From Acanthococcus lagerstroemiae (taxonomy: Eukaryota; Arthropoda; Insecta; Hemiptera; Eriococcidae), in contig CM063113.1 of the NCBI GenBank assembly GCA_031841125.1, positions 25,875,312 through 25,939,311 of the forward strand: a stretch of DNA of 64,000 bases, given 5' to 3'. Within the stretch, counting starts at the first letter, position 1. The number at the start of each line of letters is the position of its first letter. This document shows, piece by piece, positions 12,201-21,640 of the stretch. A program made the translations under genes and the position numbers. Under the pieces are notes generated by a model. It saw only the letters and a program-made list of their open reading frames with translations, did not search any database and was not told where the DNA came from.

Positions 12201-15200
12201 AATTAAATCTCAACATCTTGGGAAGAGGGGCAGCACCAACGATCGGGTTTTCAGCACAAACTAGCACATACGTAACAAAAAACGATTGACATCATTTTCG
12301 ATCCCCCAGGTGAAGTGGGGATGGTCCCATTTCTACAGCACCCCCAAAAGTTTTCTCAAATATCCCTGGAAGGGGGCAGCACAAACGACGGGGTTTTCAG
12401 CACAAATGACTGACACCATTTTCGATCCCCTAGGTGAACGGGGGGGGTGCTCCTATTTTTACAGCACCCCCAAAAGTTTTCCCAAATATATCTGGAAGCG
12501 GGCAGCGCAAACGACAGGGTTTTCAGCACAAACCAGCATAAACGAATGGGATATAGTGCAAGTCCATCGACGTGGGTGGGGGTGCCGAGGAAATGCACCT
12601 GTGATGTAGTTGTGTATTTCTCTATACACCATCATTCGTTCCATCACGTTTCGACCGGCAGACACAAAGAATGCCGAACGACGCCGAGAATGGACGACTA
12701 GGGAAGGCACTTCAATACGGGTATGCGCGTCATCGCGGTTGCTGGACGACATATCCATGTAACAATATCTTTCTGTACAGGGGTCGGACTCGTTGTTTTC
12801 ATATATTCATGTATTTATTTATTTATAGATTTATATGCAAACATACCGAGTTGTCATGACCTTTTAGTACTTGCCAACTTCGTCGCAGAAGATTCATTTT
12901 CAACAAATGCGAAGAAAATGAAAGAATTCAAGTTAATAAAATAAACATGAAATATATGTTTCCACAAAGTGTAAAATAAGAACAACTCATCACTAGTGCC
13001 ACTCACTTAGTGGAGCGTATGGCGATGCACGCATGCCAAAGTGGCTCCCCAGACACCACACCCCTGGCCCCGGAAACTACCTTTTCGAATATTGCATTAG
13101 TGACCAAAGACTAGTGCCACTGTGTTAGTAATTACGCAGAATCAGTATCATAAAGTACGGTAACTTGAGACAGATGTTACATTTTTTGTGTAAGCCGCGG
13201 TAACACTGATTGGGTATCTGCTAGGGCTTTGAGAAAAAAGTGATTGCGTTCTACAGTCTACACCTCTACACTGTGTAGAGCACTAGCAAGTACGCAACCA
13301 GTGTTACCGCGGCTCGGCTTACACAAAAAATATAACGTCTGTCCCAAATTGTACCCCTGTCTCAAGTTGCCGTACTTTACGGTAATGCTACACAGCATCA
13401 ATGCCTCAAACTATATAGAAACGAATTACGTATTTTATTTTCATCGGTCAGCAGGGAAGCGAATATTATTTTTGACCGTAACGGAATATTTTGTACCTGA
13501 ACCACTACATGTATTTTCAACGAGGAATTTATTTCCGGTGTTAATTTCTTGATTATAGTTCATTTTTTCCTGTTTCCTATGTTAAATGCGAATTTTAGTA
13601 CCATCAAGATGATACCACGGGGCTTAGCCTCCTCTCTTAATCCTGTGACAGTTCACCACGAAAAATGAAAAATTATACGAGCTGAATTTTCAGTATTATT
13701 TTAATATTTGTCCTCTTCCTCCCGATGAGTCCCCCTTCACTGCAGGTCGGCTATTTGCGCTTATGAATATAAGTGACTCTCATATAATAGAAATGTTTTA
13801 ATTTCAGCGGTGGTCAGAAAAGACGAATATCATTGGCGGTTACATTAATCCATGAACCTGAACTCCTGGTCCTGGACGAGCCCACAGTTGGATTAGATCC
13901 TATATTAAGTAATAGGTGATAACGAAGAATGTTACGACACTATCTCGACTGACGAAAGACCTCTTTTTTTTTTGAGGCAATAGTTATATAAAACTGCCTC
14001 ATGTGAAATTTGTGACATGATTTTGTCGTTTTGCTCACTTTGCAAGGACCCTCTTATAGTGCCTTGTATACGCAGATGCTCTATAAGCAGTTCTTCGTCA
14101 GTTGGATGTAACTTACCCATAGAACTAATTTTATTACGAAATTGTGTAATATTTGTTGATAAAATATTAAATTGCATTTGCAGTATATGGGTGAGACTGA
14201 GAGAAATGGCGAAGCTAGGAACGACAATTATCATTACTACCCACTATGTACAAGAAGCTCATAATTCTGACATTGTACGTATTCTCAGCTGGTAGCTCAT
14301 CTATTATTAATTATCTCTTATGCTCTCTCAACTGATGTTTGTTTTGATGAAATTTCTGGTGATTTGAGAGTGAGACTTTCGAGGTGGATAATGAAAACAT
14401 ACTTTCCGACACTTTATTAGAAGTTGCGAGGAAGAGTGATAGCTTTTCCTTGCTTTATTTTTAATAAAATTAGTACTTAGATATATTTCATGTTGTTGTA
14501 TAGTTATAGAAATAACTGTTTCTAAAAACGGAGCTTTGTAGAGATCCTTGAAGGTTGCTCTTCATCTTTCGATTGTCATGCCCGTTCTCTGCATGAAGTG
14601 CAAAGTGATGTAATTTCTTCAAATAGTTCGTACTTTCATTGCTATAGAAGACAGATCCCGTACCAATTCAAGTTCCTCTGCTAGACGGATTTATTTTTTC
14701 AGGTTGGAATAATGAGGAATGGTGTGCTCTTAACTGAAGAATCTCCACTTGATCTCATACAGAGATGCGAATGCAGTTGCATAGAAGAAGCCTTTCTGCA
14801 ACTAAGTGAGAAACAAGATACATCCTTCGACAGCGTAAGTGAAACACATGAGTTTTTGGCATACCTACATACTAGAAAAGATGACATAATTTGTGCAATT
14901 AGACTAGTTTATAATTACAGAATACCAAAGATGTGGAGTACCCTGAGTCCCGAAATTCAGTTAGAGTATTTTTCAAGTACAAAGATGGACCAGTTTCCCC
15001 TACGAAGCTGAAAGCGTTGTTTTACAAAAGTCTTGTGTCATTAAAAAGAGATTACTTGTGAGTTTTTATTTTATTGTCTGAGTCTGAATATGCATCGGGG
15101 TTGCTTCTGATGAGGCACCAAATGTTCAGAATGCAGCATTGTTTATTTACGTGTATATAGTACCTAATGATTTGAATGTTTTCTTTTCAGGATGATATTC

Positions 15201-18200
15201 CTTGCTGTAATGTTACCTTTTTTGAATACATTTTTTTTCAACTTAGCTATTGGTGGAAACCCAAAGGGATTATCTATTGCCGTTGTAAACGATGAAATTT
15301 CAATGTTTAATTGCACCAAAGCTATGTATAGCACTTGTTTCTTGGATGATAACTCAACAGTTACCCTCAGTTGTTTATACGTAGATTTGTTACGAAATAA
15401 AAATTACACAGTTGTGAGTATACAAGTACTGCATTGAAGAATTTTATTCGATTGTATTTTGTATCTATGGTATTAAGATTGAGCTAATTACAATATGTCA
15501 TGTGTCCAGATAGAATACAAAAATGACATTATTGCCGTAAATGACGTCAAACTGAATAAAGTTTCAGCTGTCTTTCATTTCACCCAGAACTTCAGTGTCG
15601 CTCTTGCTAGGAAAATATCAGAGGGTCTCAAAACTAAACCTGAAATTCTCACACAAAGTTCAGTAGACGCATGGATTGACTCAACTAGTAAGTTTTATCA
15701 TAGTTTTTACTGTAGGGTATTTTTTGCGTACTTACACAATGCATGTCTACCTACTCCTTGGAAGCACATAGCTACAATATAATAGCTGTATACGTCTCAG
15801 AAGCAAATTCAGAAGAGGCAGGAATATATATAGCTACCTAAGTACATAATATATATAATTTTGCTTCGTGTTAAAATATCAACGATCCTGAACGAACAAA
15901 CTCAACTAGTTCTCGTTGGTCATTCGAACAAATGTTTGCGTTTGAACCGGAACGAACGGGAAAAGTTGAAATAATAATGCTTCGAGGTCATCGAGTTATG
16001 AACCTGCGGAGGGAAACAAACACGTGCTGTCTTGTTTTGCAAGTTATTGCTCGTTTGCGTCTTTGCTGACCACGTGACCATTTGACCAATGACGTCATAA
16101 TGAGCGAAGGTCGCTCGTTTTCAAATGACATCAGTGAACACGTGTAATGCAGAGCAGCCCAAGGACTAGAAGGCAGCCGTTAACCATTTGCTCTTAGCCG
16201 TTAGCGTGAAATTTTTCAGTCAGCTTTAGTTCAACAAATACCTAAATATGTCTGTCATCTAGCCGTTAGCCCAACTTTTAATTTTTTCTTCATTCTGACT
16301 CGGCTTCAGTCAATACCCGATGCGCAATCAGTTGACCTTGGGTTCCCCTTTAGTTACTCGGATAACTAGCGGGATTTTGCGCATCGGATATAAGGTGTCG
16401 GGAACGTAAAAGGTGAAACAGACAAAAACGATCTTCCCCATTATTTGATCAAGTTTACCTATACTCAGAGACGGGGGCAAAACTTTTGAATTAACTCTGA
16501 ATTGACGAGCGAACTCATCTCAGAAATGAGTTTGATTCAAATTCTTTTACCGTTAGGTACTCATTCTTAACCCATCAACACATTTGTACGTCATCAATTC
16601 TTATGTAACTTGCCCAAGTACAAACTTACCTACTTCAAAATTTTAAACGATCAACTTTGTTTGTAAAACGTATAGGTAAATAGAAAGTCACAGTTTGGTC
16701 AAAAATTGTCTCTATATCATATTGCATTAGCTGCTAACAAGATAAGTTGATGAAGTGTGTATGGTAACTCAGCAACTCATCATTTAGTGAGTTTTGGTAA
16801 CACATAAGTTACCCAAGTTGAAATACATGATATTCTCTATAATGAGTTGATATCACAGAGAATTTTATATATTTCAACTTGGGTAACTTCTCGATGAGTT
16901 TATGAGTTCTATACCAATAGTTTGCCTAATTTTACGCATCTGTAAGTGATCCACGCACTTACAATTTTGAACGTATTATAAAAATGCTGTATTTTTGCTG
17001 TTCAGTTACCTATCTAATTCTTCACAGATAAATTTTTTGAAACTATCATTATGTATGATGCTGCGCGTGCAATGAACTCATTTCTACAACAAATAATGCT
17101 GAACTGCGGAATGAACCCAAAACTTGCATCTGTACCAATAACGGTAAATTATTTTGGTATATATGTATGTATTTACAACCATAGCAGTTTCTAGGTAAAG
17201 AACGACAAGTATTTAAGAAACAGGTACATATCTATTTTCGTCACCTTTGAGTGATTCATGTGCATAATTGAGTTGCCTACCCTTGAAACACCGTCGATAC
17301 ATAAATCGACTCTTTTCTTAACATTCAAAATCAGATGACCCCTTGCCGAACGACATTGTGGTTGAATTTGATGCAAAACTTGGTAGAGAAGTCGCAAGTT
17401 ACTATGTCAACATCGCCTTCTGAATAGACATCTTCATCAAAGTGGATACAATATTTGATCTAAAAGTCGATATGGACGTGATAAATTGACTTTTGTGTCA
17501 AACTCTGCATCAAATTCAAAAAGAATGTCATATTGAGGAAGTGATGGATTTTAGGTATTACCTAATATTTGTTTCATGTATAAATTTGTTATAAAAGGTT
17601 CAGCCACCATTAGTATACCTATAGTATGCCTGTCTTTTTTATTCAAACGAGGTATTTATTCCAACATTCTTCTTTCACAGTTTGAAAAACCAATTTTTGG
17701 ATCACTGGACGAGAACGTTGTCACTTATGCCTCATGTGCACTCATATGTATGTAAGTAGATAAGTAGGGGTGGATATTCACCTAATACATAGTACTACTG
17801 AGCTACATAAAACTGTGTGATAGTACCTACATTTATAATTAAGTAATCTCTGAAAATTTGTGTCTCATCAACTTTTGGACTTGCATAATAATGCATCAGC
17901 ATATTTTCATACACTTGCTGGGTTCAACATGGACTATGTGTTAGTCTCCTAGAATTCCTTTTCTTGCAAGAACACTAAAGAGCATCCTTTTATACTCTGT
18001 ATGAGTATTAAGTTCTTTTACCGACAAAACTAGACAGTTTGAATTCTTCTTACAGAAACTGTTTTATCCTTCCGTCAATTTCAGCCGCCATACCAATGTT
18101 TTTGGAGAAAACAGATGGTACTTTTGAAAGGACTATGGTAACAGGTGAGAATGAGTACAGTAAACTTATCAGTAACGGGTGGTTTTTTGCCTCAAATTCA

Positions 18201-20747
18201 AGGAATGCAGAATAACATCAGTGAACTCGAAACAGTCTTAATGTGTATTATACCGTACAGACAAATTTTCGACTCTGTACTGAGTACGTTACAAAATGTT
18301 CAGTTATATTGCAGTTCTAAACCAGAAATTACATTTTCTTGATGTTTTAGAAACCCATGTATTGTCATAAATTTTCAAGAATTCTCTTGTCTATATCCTC
18401 ATCTTTACCATGTTATGGAGAGCCCCGCCAAAAAGTGCATACATATTAGAGCATAATTTTATTGTGTAAGATTTTTTTTTTTTAATGTCACTAAATTCAG
18501 TTGGACAGTTAGACCCAAAATTCCGAAAAAGTATGTCAATTTTTAATGGAGATCTTCATACAACCGTAAAGAAGTTGAGTGTTTTATAGAAAAATTACAT
18601 AGCACAGAAAAAAAAGAGAAAAAAATCTTGAAAAAGGAATTTCGACCCCACTTTAGAGGTTCACATAGTTGCTACGGGAGTCGTCCATGCTCTTGAAATT
18701 TTCACGCGATAGACCCTGGAGATCTACTTATCTTAGAAGGGGATGCAATTCAGGAGTGCCACCACACCACACGCACCTCAGGGGTTCACATAGTAACCCC
18801 GACCATAAATCGCACTCGTTATCGATAATTTACCTCTATCCTTACAATAGAGAATATATGTGATAAATTTCCTTTAAAAGCTATAAGTCGAGTTATCGAT
18901 TTCGAACTTATTCCCATTACAGGTACTCGAGTTTTTGACATGATAGTTCAGACATTCGGGTTTCAAATTATCGTTATGTTGGTACAAATGACAATAGGTA
19001 TGTCAGTTACGTACATCATGTTTAAGAATCCATTACACGGAAACGTTTACGTATTCCTCTCACTGATGACCATTACGGGAACTGCAGGCATATTTTACGG
19101 TAAGTAGGTATATACAAAAATATTTTTTAGACGTACGCAATTATGCATAAAGTCCCATCTTTATCTTTGATCGCAAATTCGGATCGATGTGAGACAAAGT
19201 AGGATCCATTTGGTAACATCCAGTTTTCCTTTTAGAGTGAAATAAATCTTCTCTTCTCCAAAAGAGGAACTGAAAATTTCACCAAACTGAACTTTCAAAT
19301 AAGAACATATCAGAAAAAACGTCAAAGTAGGGTTTTCTTGAGCCACTGATTTCAAGTATTCAATCAACTCTTTGATCCAGCTACGATTTTTTGGCCCAAA
19401 ATTCAAACTTCTCCCGTAAAATGGGCAAAATTGATTATTATTATTATTAATTTTATTTATTTATTTATTTATTTTTCTTAGTCGAAAAAACATCAAAACA
19501 GGGTTTTTTTAGGTTATTTCGAAAAATGTATGAAATTTCTGTTCCGACTTAGATTTAGTTCTCAAAATAATAAGTTTTCAGGTGAAATGGGCAAAATAGC
19601 TTAAATAGGGGTTGAATCAAAAATCTGATGAAATTTTCGAAGCAAGCAATCCATACCTTGTTCAATTCAGAGAAAAAATTTAAAAAAACAACAAAAAAAC
19701 AGTCCAACCGCTGCATGAAAGTACAGTGTTACATGGATGTGTGTCTTCAGGCGACCGCGTTGACGCGCATACCCGCATTCCAGTGTCTTCTACACTCGTG
19801 TGACACTAGCCTTAGTCGTCCATTCTCGGCTTCACTCGGCATTCTTCGTGTCGGCCGGTCAAAACGTGATCGAACAAATGACCGCGAAAAGAGGAATATA
19901 CAACTACATCACAATGGTAACGTTTTGCTGCGGAATTCTTCTATTTTGCGCGGTGAAACTCTTTCTTTTTATGAAAGAATTTTGAATTTTGGTGCCTTAG
20001 TCGGGTTTGAATCCAAAATTTGATTGGGTCTTCAAAATCAGCGATCTAAGAAACGTTTCTATTTCAATACTTTGTCTAAAGCTAAGTTGACACAATGCTA
20101 GATCGGGTAGTTTGCCGCCAGCAGTTAGCGAACTATCCACCACTCGCCGGATAGCACGTTATCTATCCACTAGCTGCGTTCCGGAACTATCCGATAAAAC
20201 AAGCATCATGTCAACTCAGCTTAATATATTATGCTCATTTGAAAATCCTAAACACTTAAGTTACTCGTTTTGTTTTAGGAATTGCAATGGCTCTATTCGC
20301 TGAAACTTTTTCAGCTTTGATTGGTTTGGGAAATGCTATAGTCCTGACTTTATGCCTGATAACGGGTGAGAATTATAAAGTCGCAGTAAATTCATAGCAT
20401 TTAGAATAACGGTGAATGTAATATTAGACTATTTAGCCTATGTTTTGGCTACTTAAGTAATCTACAACTTAGGTACCTGTTGTATGTTGTATTTCTTCCA
20501 TATTACAGGACTACTCTGGCCAGTAGAAGGAATCCATTATACATTGAAGTTATTAATGTGGATATTTCCATTTACATGGATAGTAAGTGCAACTCGAGCG
20601 ATTTGTTTGAGGAGCTTACCATTCATCACTCCTGTTGTATTAACAGGATTCGCTTCGGCAATGATGTTAAATGTAGGATTCATTGCGGTTATTTTCTTTC
20701 TGACGAGGTTTGAGAACAATGCGCCCTCAACTGGGTCTAGAAAATAG
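6114..20747 (+). CDS. ABC half transporter, ABCH / ABCG23-like, 14 exons, 5' end missing
   Basis: Fourteen exons with AG...GT borders join in frame into about 645 codons. The nucleotide-binding domain comes first: Walker [10 protein letters not shown]-loop ending GYMPQ, signature LSGGQKRR, Walker B LLVLDEP, D-loop GLDP and switch His in TTHYVQEA. It is followed by an ABC2-type membrane domain with hydrophobic spans and a large external loop. The NBD-first order and the PIFGS, FILPSI, FLEKTDG and LWPVEG signatures are those of arthropod ABCH (ABCG23-like) proteins, half transporters that must dimerise. Family members export lipids or xenobiotics, several being needed for the cuticular lipid barrier; the substrate here is unknown. 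The A-loop region is missing, so a 5' exon remains to be found. No in-frame stop interrupts the joined exons, which argues for a live gene. No AATAAA is seen in the 300 bases after the stop. Confidence 0.88.
6894..7048 (+). CDS. ABCH exon, helical subdomain of the NBD
   Basis: Acceptor ATTACAG ends at 6,893; donor GTACTT begins at 7,049. It encodes [16 protein letters not shown] and a following helix [18 protein letters not shown], the region that follows the Q-loop in this family. It ends ...GELR/S with a split codon (AG + C) completing the Ser of the signature motif in the next exon. The intron that follows is about 6.8 kb long and full of mobile elements. Confidence 0.88.
7049..7599. other. 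Start of the 6.8-kb intron, nothing recognised
   Basis: Non-coding. Short frames at 7,210-7,446 (-) and 7,484-7,666 (-) show no conserved motif. The inverted repeat arm begins near 7,600. Confidence 0.4.
7600..8510 (+). repeat. Left fold-back arm with 145-bp minisatellite
   Basis: From about 7,690 to 8,160 the sequence is a tandem repeat of about 145 bases, four units, recognisable by CGTTTGTGCTGCCCCCTTCC at 7,692, 7,836, 7,978 and 8,127. Units also carry GGGGGTGCTGTAGAAATGGG. From 8,270 to about 8,500 it continues as unique sequence (GCCAATCTTCCCGTTGAGAG and onward). The whole arm recurs inverted at 11,846-12,610. Overlapping open frames here merely follow the repeat. Confidence 0.85.
8511..9607. 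other. Interior of the fold-back pair, no gene supported
   Basis: AT-rich. An open frame at 8,896-9,078 (+, 60 codons, [18 protein letters not shown]...) has a less biased composition than its surroundings and ends in a polar [16 protein letters not shown] stretch, but I recognise no family. It could be a decayed piece of the protein of the fold-back element. Confidence 0.3.
9608..9649. repeat. (AAT)n microsatellite
   Basis: Run of AAT/ATA triplets with interruptions, in the intron just before the TTAA-flanked element. Confidence 0.9.
9692..10478. mobile_element. MITE with long TIRs and TTAA (or TA) target duplication
   Basis: The left end reads TTAA then GGTAAGGTAGCCTAATGTAG, and the right end mirrors it (AGGCTACCTTACC then TTAA at 10,475-10,478). 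The inverted match runs for about 25 bases with a few mismatches. TTAA on both sides suggests piggyBac-like or Kolobok-like movement, but a TA duplication fits equally well. The interior is non-coding apart from a meaningless 74-codon frame, so the element is non-autonomous. Length about 780 bp. Confidence 0.8.
10558..10689. mobile_element. GTTACCC-family short TIR element, copy 2
   Basis: It begins ACCCGATGCGCAAAGTCCC and ends GTGCATCGGG. The interior consists of GGGTAACTAAAGGGGA-type words. It is in opposite orientation to the copy at 4,078, and lies in intron sequence of the transporter gene. Confidence 0.7.
10778..11026 (+). CDS. Hypothetical 82-codon frame, intronic
   Basis: The frame starts [20 protein letters not shown], is strongly acidic in its first half ([15 protein letters not shown]) and richer in His and aromatics at the end ([14 protein letters not shown]). 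It has no signal peptide, membrane segment or motif that I recognise. It lies inside the fold-back pair, 100 bases before a hAT MITE. Codon composition is more gene-like than most frames in this intron, so a degraded element protein is possible. Confidence that it is expressed is low. Confidence 0.2.
   Translation: MQDNFIDNFDVVGDLLEIEEFNREENENSKDISFYTKIGDVYKRYSDTSNTIRGDHNNFHHAPDLVEKHFMTFVNIYHIGGH
11131..11845. mobile_element. hAT-type MITE with perfect 8-bp target duplication
   Basis: The element is 715 bp, with ends TAGTGATGGG and CATCACTA, flanked on both sides by GTAGCAGT (11,123-11,130 and 11,846-11,853). An 8-bp duplication together with TAGTGATG-type ends is characteristic of hAT elements. 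The interior is non-coding and rich in GTTCAGTTTAGTTCA-like words, which also occur in inverted orientation toward the ends. The exact duplication implies a fairly recent insertion, and it lands within the right fold-back arm. Confidence 0.92.
11846..12610 (-). repeat. Right fold-back arm with the 145-bp minisatellite
   Basis: Inverted copy of 7,600-8,510. The unique part lies at 11,854-12,110, then three minisatellite units (GGGTTTTCAGCACAAA at about 12,243, 12,390 and 12,516). The arm ends at about 12,610 with GGTGCCGAGGAAATGCACCT, mirroring the start of the left arm. The left arm has one more unit than this one. Confidence 0.85.
12605..12760 (+). repeat. Dispersed repeat, inverted partner at 19,730-19,925
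   Basis: It contains CATCACGTTTCGACCGGCAG, GAGAATGGACGACTAGGG and ACGGGTATGCGCGTCA, each found inverted in the same mirrored order at 19,730-19,925 with some mismatches. The two copies sit in different introns of the transporter gene in opposite orientation. Confidence 0.75.
12761..13149. other. Intron sequence, one dispersed word
   Basis: Non-coding. The word GCGTATGGCGATGCACGC at 13,015 repeats that at 964-989 in the same orientation. Nothing else recognised. Confidence 0.4.
13150..13383. mobile_element. Palindromic MITE, about 230 bp
   Basis: Almost the entire element is inverted on itself. The left end TAAAGTACGGTAACTTGAGA mirrors the right end CTCAAGTTGCCGTACTTTAC, and TTTTTTGTGTAAGCCG near 13,181 mirrors CGGCTTACACAAAAAA near 13,316. 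A central 100 bases or so does not pair fully. It is flanked by TA on both sides. Confidence 0.85.
13808..13915 (+). CDS. ABCH exon with signature motif, Walker B and D-loop
   Basis: Acceptor TTTCAG ends at 13,807; donor GTGATA begins at 13,916. With the preceding split codon it encodes [18 protein letters not shown], then LLVLDEP (Walker B with catalytic Glu) and [10 protein letters not shown] (D-loop). All residues needed for ATP hydrolysis are present. Confidence 0.93.
14184..14274 (+). CDS. ABCH exon with switch histidine
   Basis: Acceptor TTTGCAG ends at 14,183; donor GTACGT begins at 14,275. It encodes [14 protein letters not shown], then [15 protein letters not shown], where the His after TT is the switch (H-loop) residue. 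The ORF reading 14,017-14,295 includes intron sequence before this exon. Confidence 0.92.
14703..14834 (+). CDS. ABCH exon, end of the nucleotide-binding domain
   Basis: Acceptor TTTTTTCAG ends at 14,702; donor GTAAGT begins at 14,835. It encodes [15 protein letters not shown], the usual strand after the switch region, then [16 protein letters not shown], the helix closing the NBD in this family. The open frame running past 14,835 is intronic. Confidence 0.9.
14921..15057 (+). CDS. ABCH exon, linker and start of the first membrane helix
   Basis: Acceptor ATTACAG ends at 14,920; donor GTGAGT begins at 15,058. In the frame set by the previous exon it reads [33 protein letters not shown] and LVSLKRDYL, a typical linker and pre-membrane helix. 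The frame with a stop at about 15,011 is the wrong one. Confidence 0.88.
15191..15413 (+). CDS. ABCH exon, first transmembrane helix and external loop
   Basis: Acceptor CTTTTCAG ends at 15,190; donor GTGAGT begins at 15,414. It encodes the hydrophobic span [20 protein letters not shown], a [14 protein letters not shown] strand characteristic of ABC2-type exporters, and a polar, Cys-containing segment with possible N-glycosylation sites (NCT, NST, NYT) that should face outside. Confidence 0.9.
15510..15687 (+). CDS. ABCH exon, large external domain
   Basis: Acceptor GTGTCCAG ends at 15,509; donor GTAAGT begins at 15,688. It encodes [35 protein letters not shown] and [14 protein letters not shown], the mixed alpha/beta extracellular region between the first and second membrane helices in this family. 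Confidence 0.87.
15688..17027. other. Intron with repeats
   Basis: No coding signal. The stretch around 15,880-16,180 is rich in GAACGAAC/GTTCGTT-type words like those of the hAT MITE at 11,131 and may be a relative, but I could not find its ends. A GTTACCC element lies at 16,313-16,391. From 16,500 to 16,900 AGTTACCCAAGTTGAAATA and its mirror suggest one more small inverted structure. Confidence 0.4.
16313..16391. mobile_element. GTTACCC-family short TIR element, copy 3 (minimal)
   Basis: The shortest copy, about 78 bp: ACCCGATGCGCAATCAGTT at the left and CGGGATTTTGCGCATCGG at the right, with only a few TTACC words between. It defines the terminal sequences of the family well. ATA or TA flanks both sides. 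Confidence 0.75.
17028..17143 (+). CDS. ABCH exon, external domain continued
   Basis: Acceptor TTCACAG ends at 17,027; donor GTAAAT begins at 17,144. It encodes [20 protein letters not shown], then [15 protein letters not shown]. This is the helix before the membrane segment; the split Asn codon joins it cleanly to the preceding exon. Confidence 0.87.
17681..17751 (+). CDS. ABCH exon with PIFGS motif
   Basis: Acceptor TTTCACAG ends at 17,680; donor GTAAGT begins at 17,752. It encodes [20 protein letters not shown] and the start of the next membrane helix. The PI[YF]GS element directly before a membrane helix is highly characteristic of the ABCH/ABCG23 group. Confidence 0.9.
18056..18144 (+). 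CDS. ABCH exon, membrane helix and coupling segment
   Basis: Acceptor CTTACAG ends at 18,055; donor GTGAGA begins at 18,145. It encodes [20 protein letters not shown] followed by [10 protein letters not shown]. The E-K-x-D-G-x-x-E-R coupling-helix pattern is typical of ABC2-type half transporters. Confidence 0.9.
18923..19099 (+). CDS. ABCH exon, two further membrane helices
   Basis: Acceptor CATTACAG ends at 18,922; donor GTAAGT begins at 19,100. It encodes [20 protein letters not shown], then a hydrophobic MSVTYIMF strand, [20 protein letters not shown] and GIFYG. No stop or frameshift. Confidence 0.9.
19730..19925 (-). repeat. Dispersed repeat, inverted partner at 12,605-12,760
   Basis: Mirror copy of the stretch at 12,605-12,760 within the intron after exon 18,923-19,099. 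It is GC-richer than the surrounding intron. The open frames 19,628-20,023 and 19,800-19,985 lie across it and are not supported as genes. Confidence 0.75.
20279..20365 (+). CDS. ABCH exon, penultimate membrane helix
   Basis: Acceptor TGTTTTAG ends at 20,278; donor GTGAGA begins at 20,366. It encodes [20 protein letters not shown] and [13 protein letters not shown] split codon lies at both ends. Confidence 0.9.
20509..20747 (+). CDS. ABCH terminal exon
   Basis: Acceptor ATATTACAG ends at 20,508; the frame runs to TAG at 20,745-20,747. It encodes [36 protein letters not shown] and a last helix [15 protein letters not shown], with a short polar tail [10 protein letters not shown]. The [IL]WPVEG motif before the last helices is a strong ABCH marker. 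An internal GTAAGT at about 20,582 could be used as a donor, but reading through it keeps the family-like sequence. Confidence 0.92.
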
Positions 20748-21046
20748 GAAAACGCCTAATGATAATGACGTCTAGATATTTTCTGACAGCATAACAGGAA
20801 TACGATCAATTGATTTAGCTACTTTACAGATAAGTATTATTAACTCAACAGATAAGTCACTTTCTGAAGTTAAGTAGGCCTACCTACTTCTATTGTAGTC
20901 GTAGATATGTAATGCAGTAGCAGACAACATAGACTAATGTAAGTCTGGTGCTGTGTCTCAGATTAGTCTGGACTGAAGAATGTGTCTATATAGGTATAGT
21001 TGGCAGTCATTCACAAAAAAAAATCTGTCGTGACCACGTGTCACCT
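20748..21046. other. 3' flank of the transporter gene
   Basis: Likely 3' untranslated region. I see no canonical AATAAA in this stretch, so the polyadenylation site is either non-canonical or further downstream. Confidence 0.4.
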
Positions 21047-21304
21047 GATGCGCAATCAGTTACCCGTTACCCTCTAGTTACCCAGTTACCAGCGGAATAG
21101 TTAATCGTTTATTACCTTCGGGTTACCCTCAGATTACCCTTGTTCCCTTTTAGTTACCCGAGTAACTGGCGGGATACTATGCGATTAGTTACCCTCTAGT
21201 TACCCTCGGCAGAAAATTTACCCATTTGTTACCCTCGGTTATCCTCAGATTACCCTTGTTCCTCTTTAGTTACCCGGGTAACTGGTGGGATTTTGCGCAT
21301 CGGG
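21047..21304. mobile_element. GTTACCC-family short TIR element, copy 4 (long)
   Basis: It begins CCTGATGCGCAATCAGTTAC and ends GGGATTTTGCGCATCGGG. The interior appears as two successive units, each with TTACCCTCTAGTTACCC, TTACCCTCAGATTACCC and CTTGTTCCTTTTAGTTACCC-like words, divided near 21,180 by a degenerate copy of the end sequence. It is therefore a head-to-tail dimer of the shorter form. Confidence 0.75.
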
Positions 21305-21640
21305 TATATAACATGTCTACGGGGTCCAGTTTGAGTTCTCAGGCCCGGATTCAAGAGTTAATACAGGGGTCCCAATCTTGTGGAGGCCCTCAAAATTTCT
21401 AAGCGCTTCGGAGCGGGGGCAGCCCATACAAATTGTTCTTCAATTACTCCAATTTAAAAATGTCTTTGTGTAACTATTTTTTTAATAAATTATCAAAAGA
21501 ATTCCATGTTTTATTTCATTTTCCAATGTAATTTTTTAAATCGAAGTATACATAACAAACAGCAAAAGATTTGTACAAGTATAAGCAGCGATACAATACG
21601 TAAAAATTGTATTCTTAATGTTGTAAAAAAATCTGTTTAT
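21305..21640. other. Non-coding
   Basis: Nothing recognised; AT-rich from 21,470. Confidence 0.4.
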
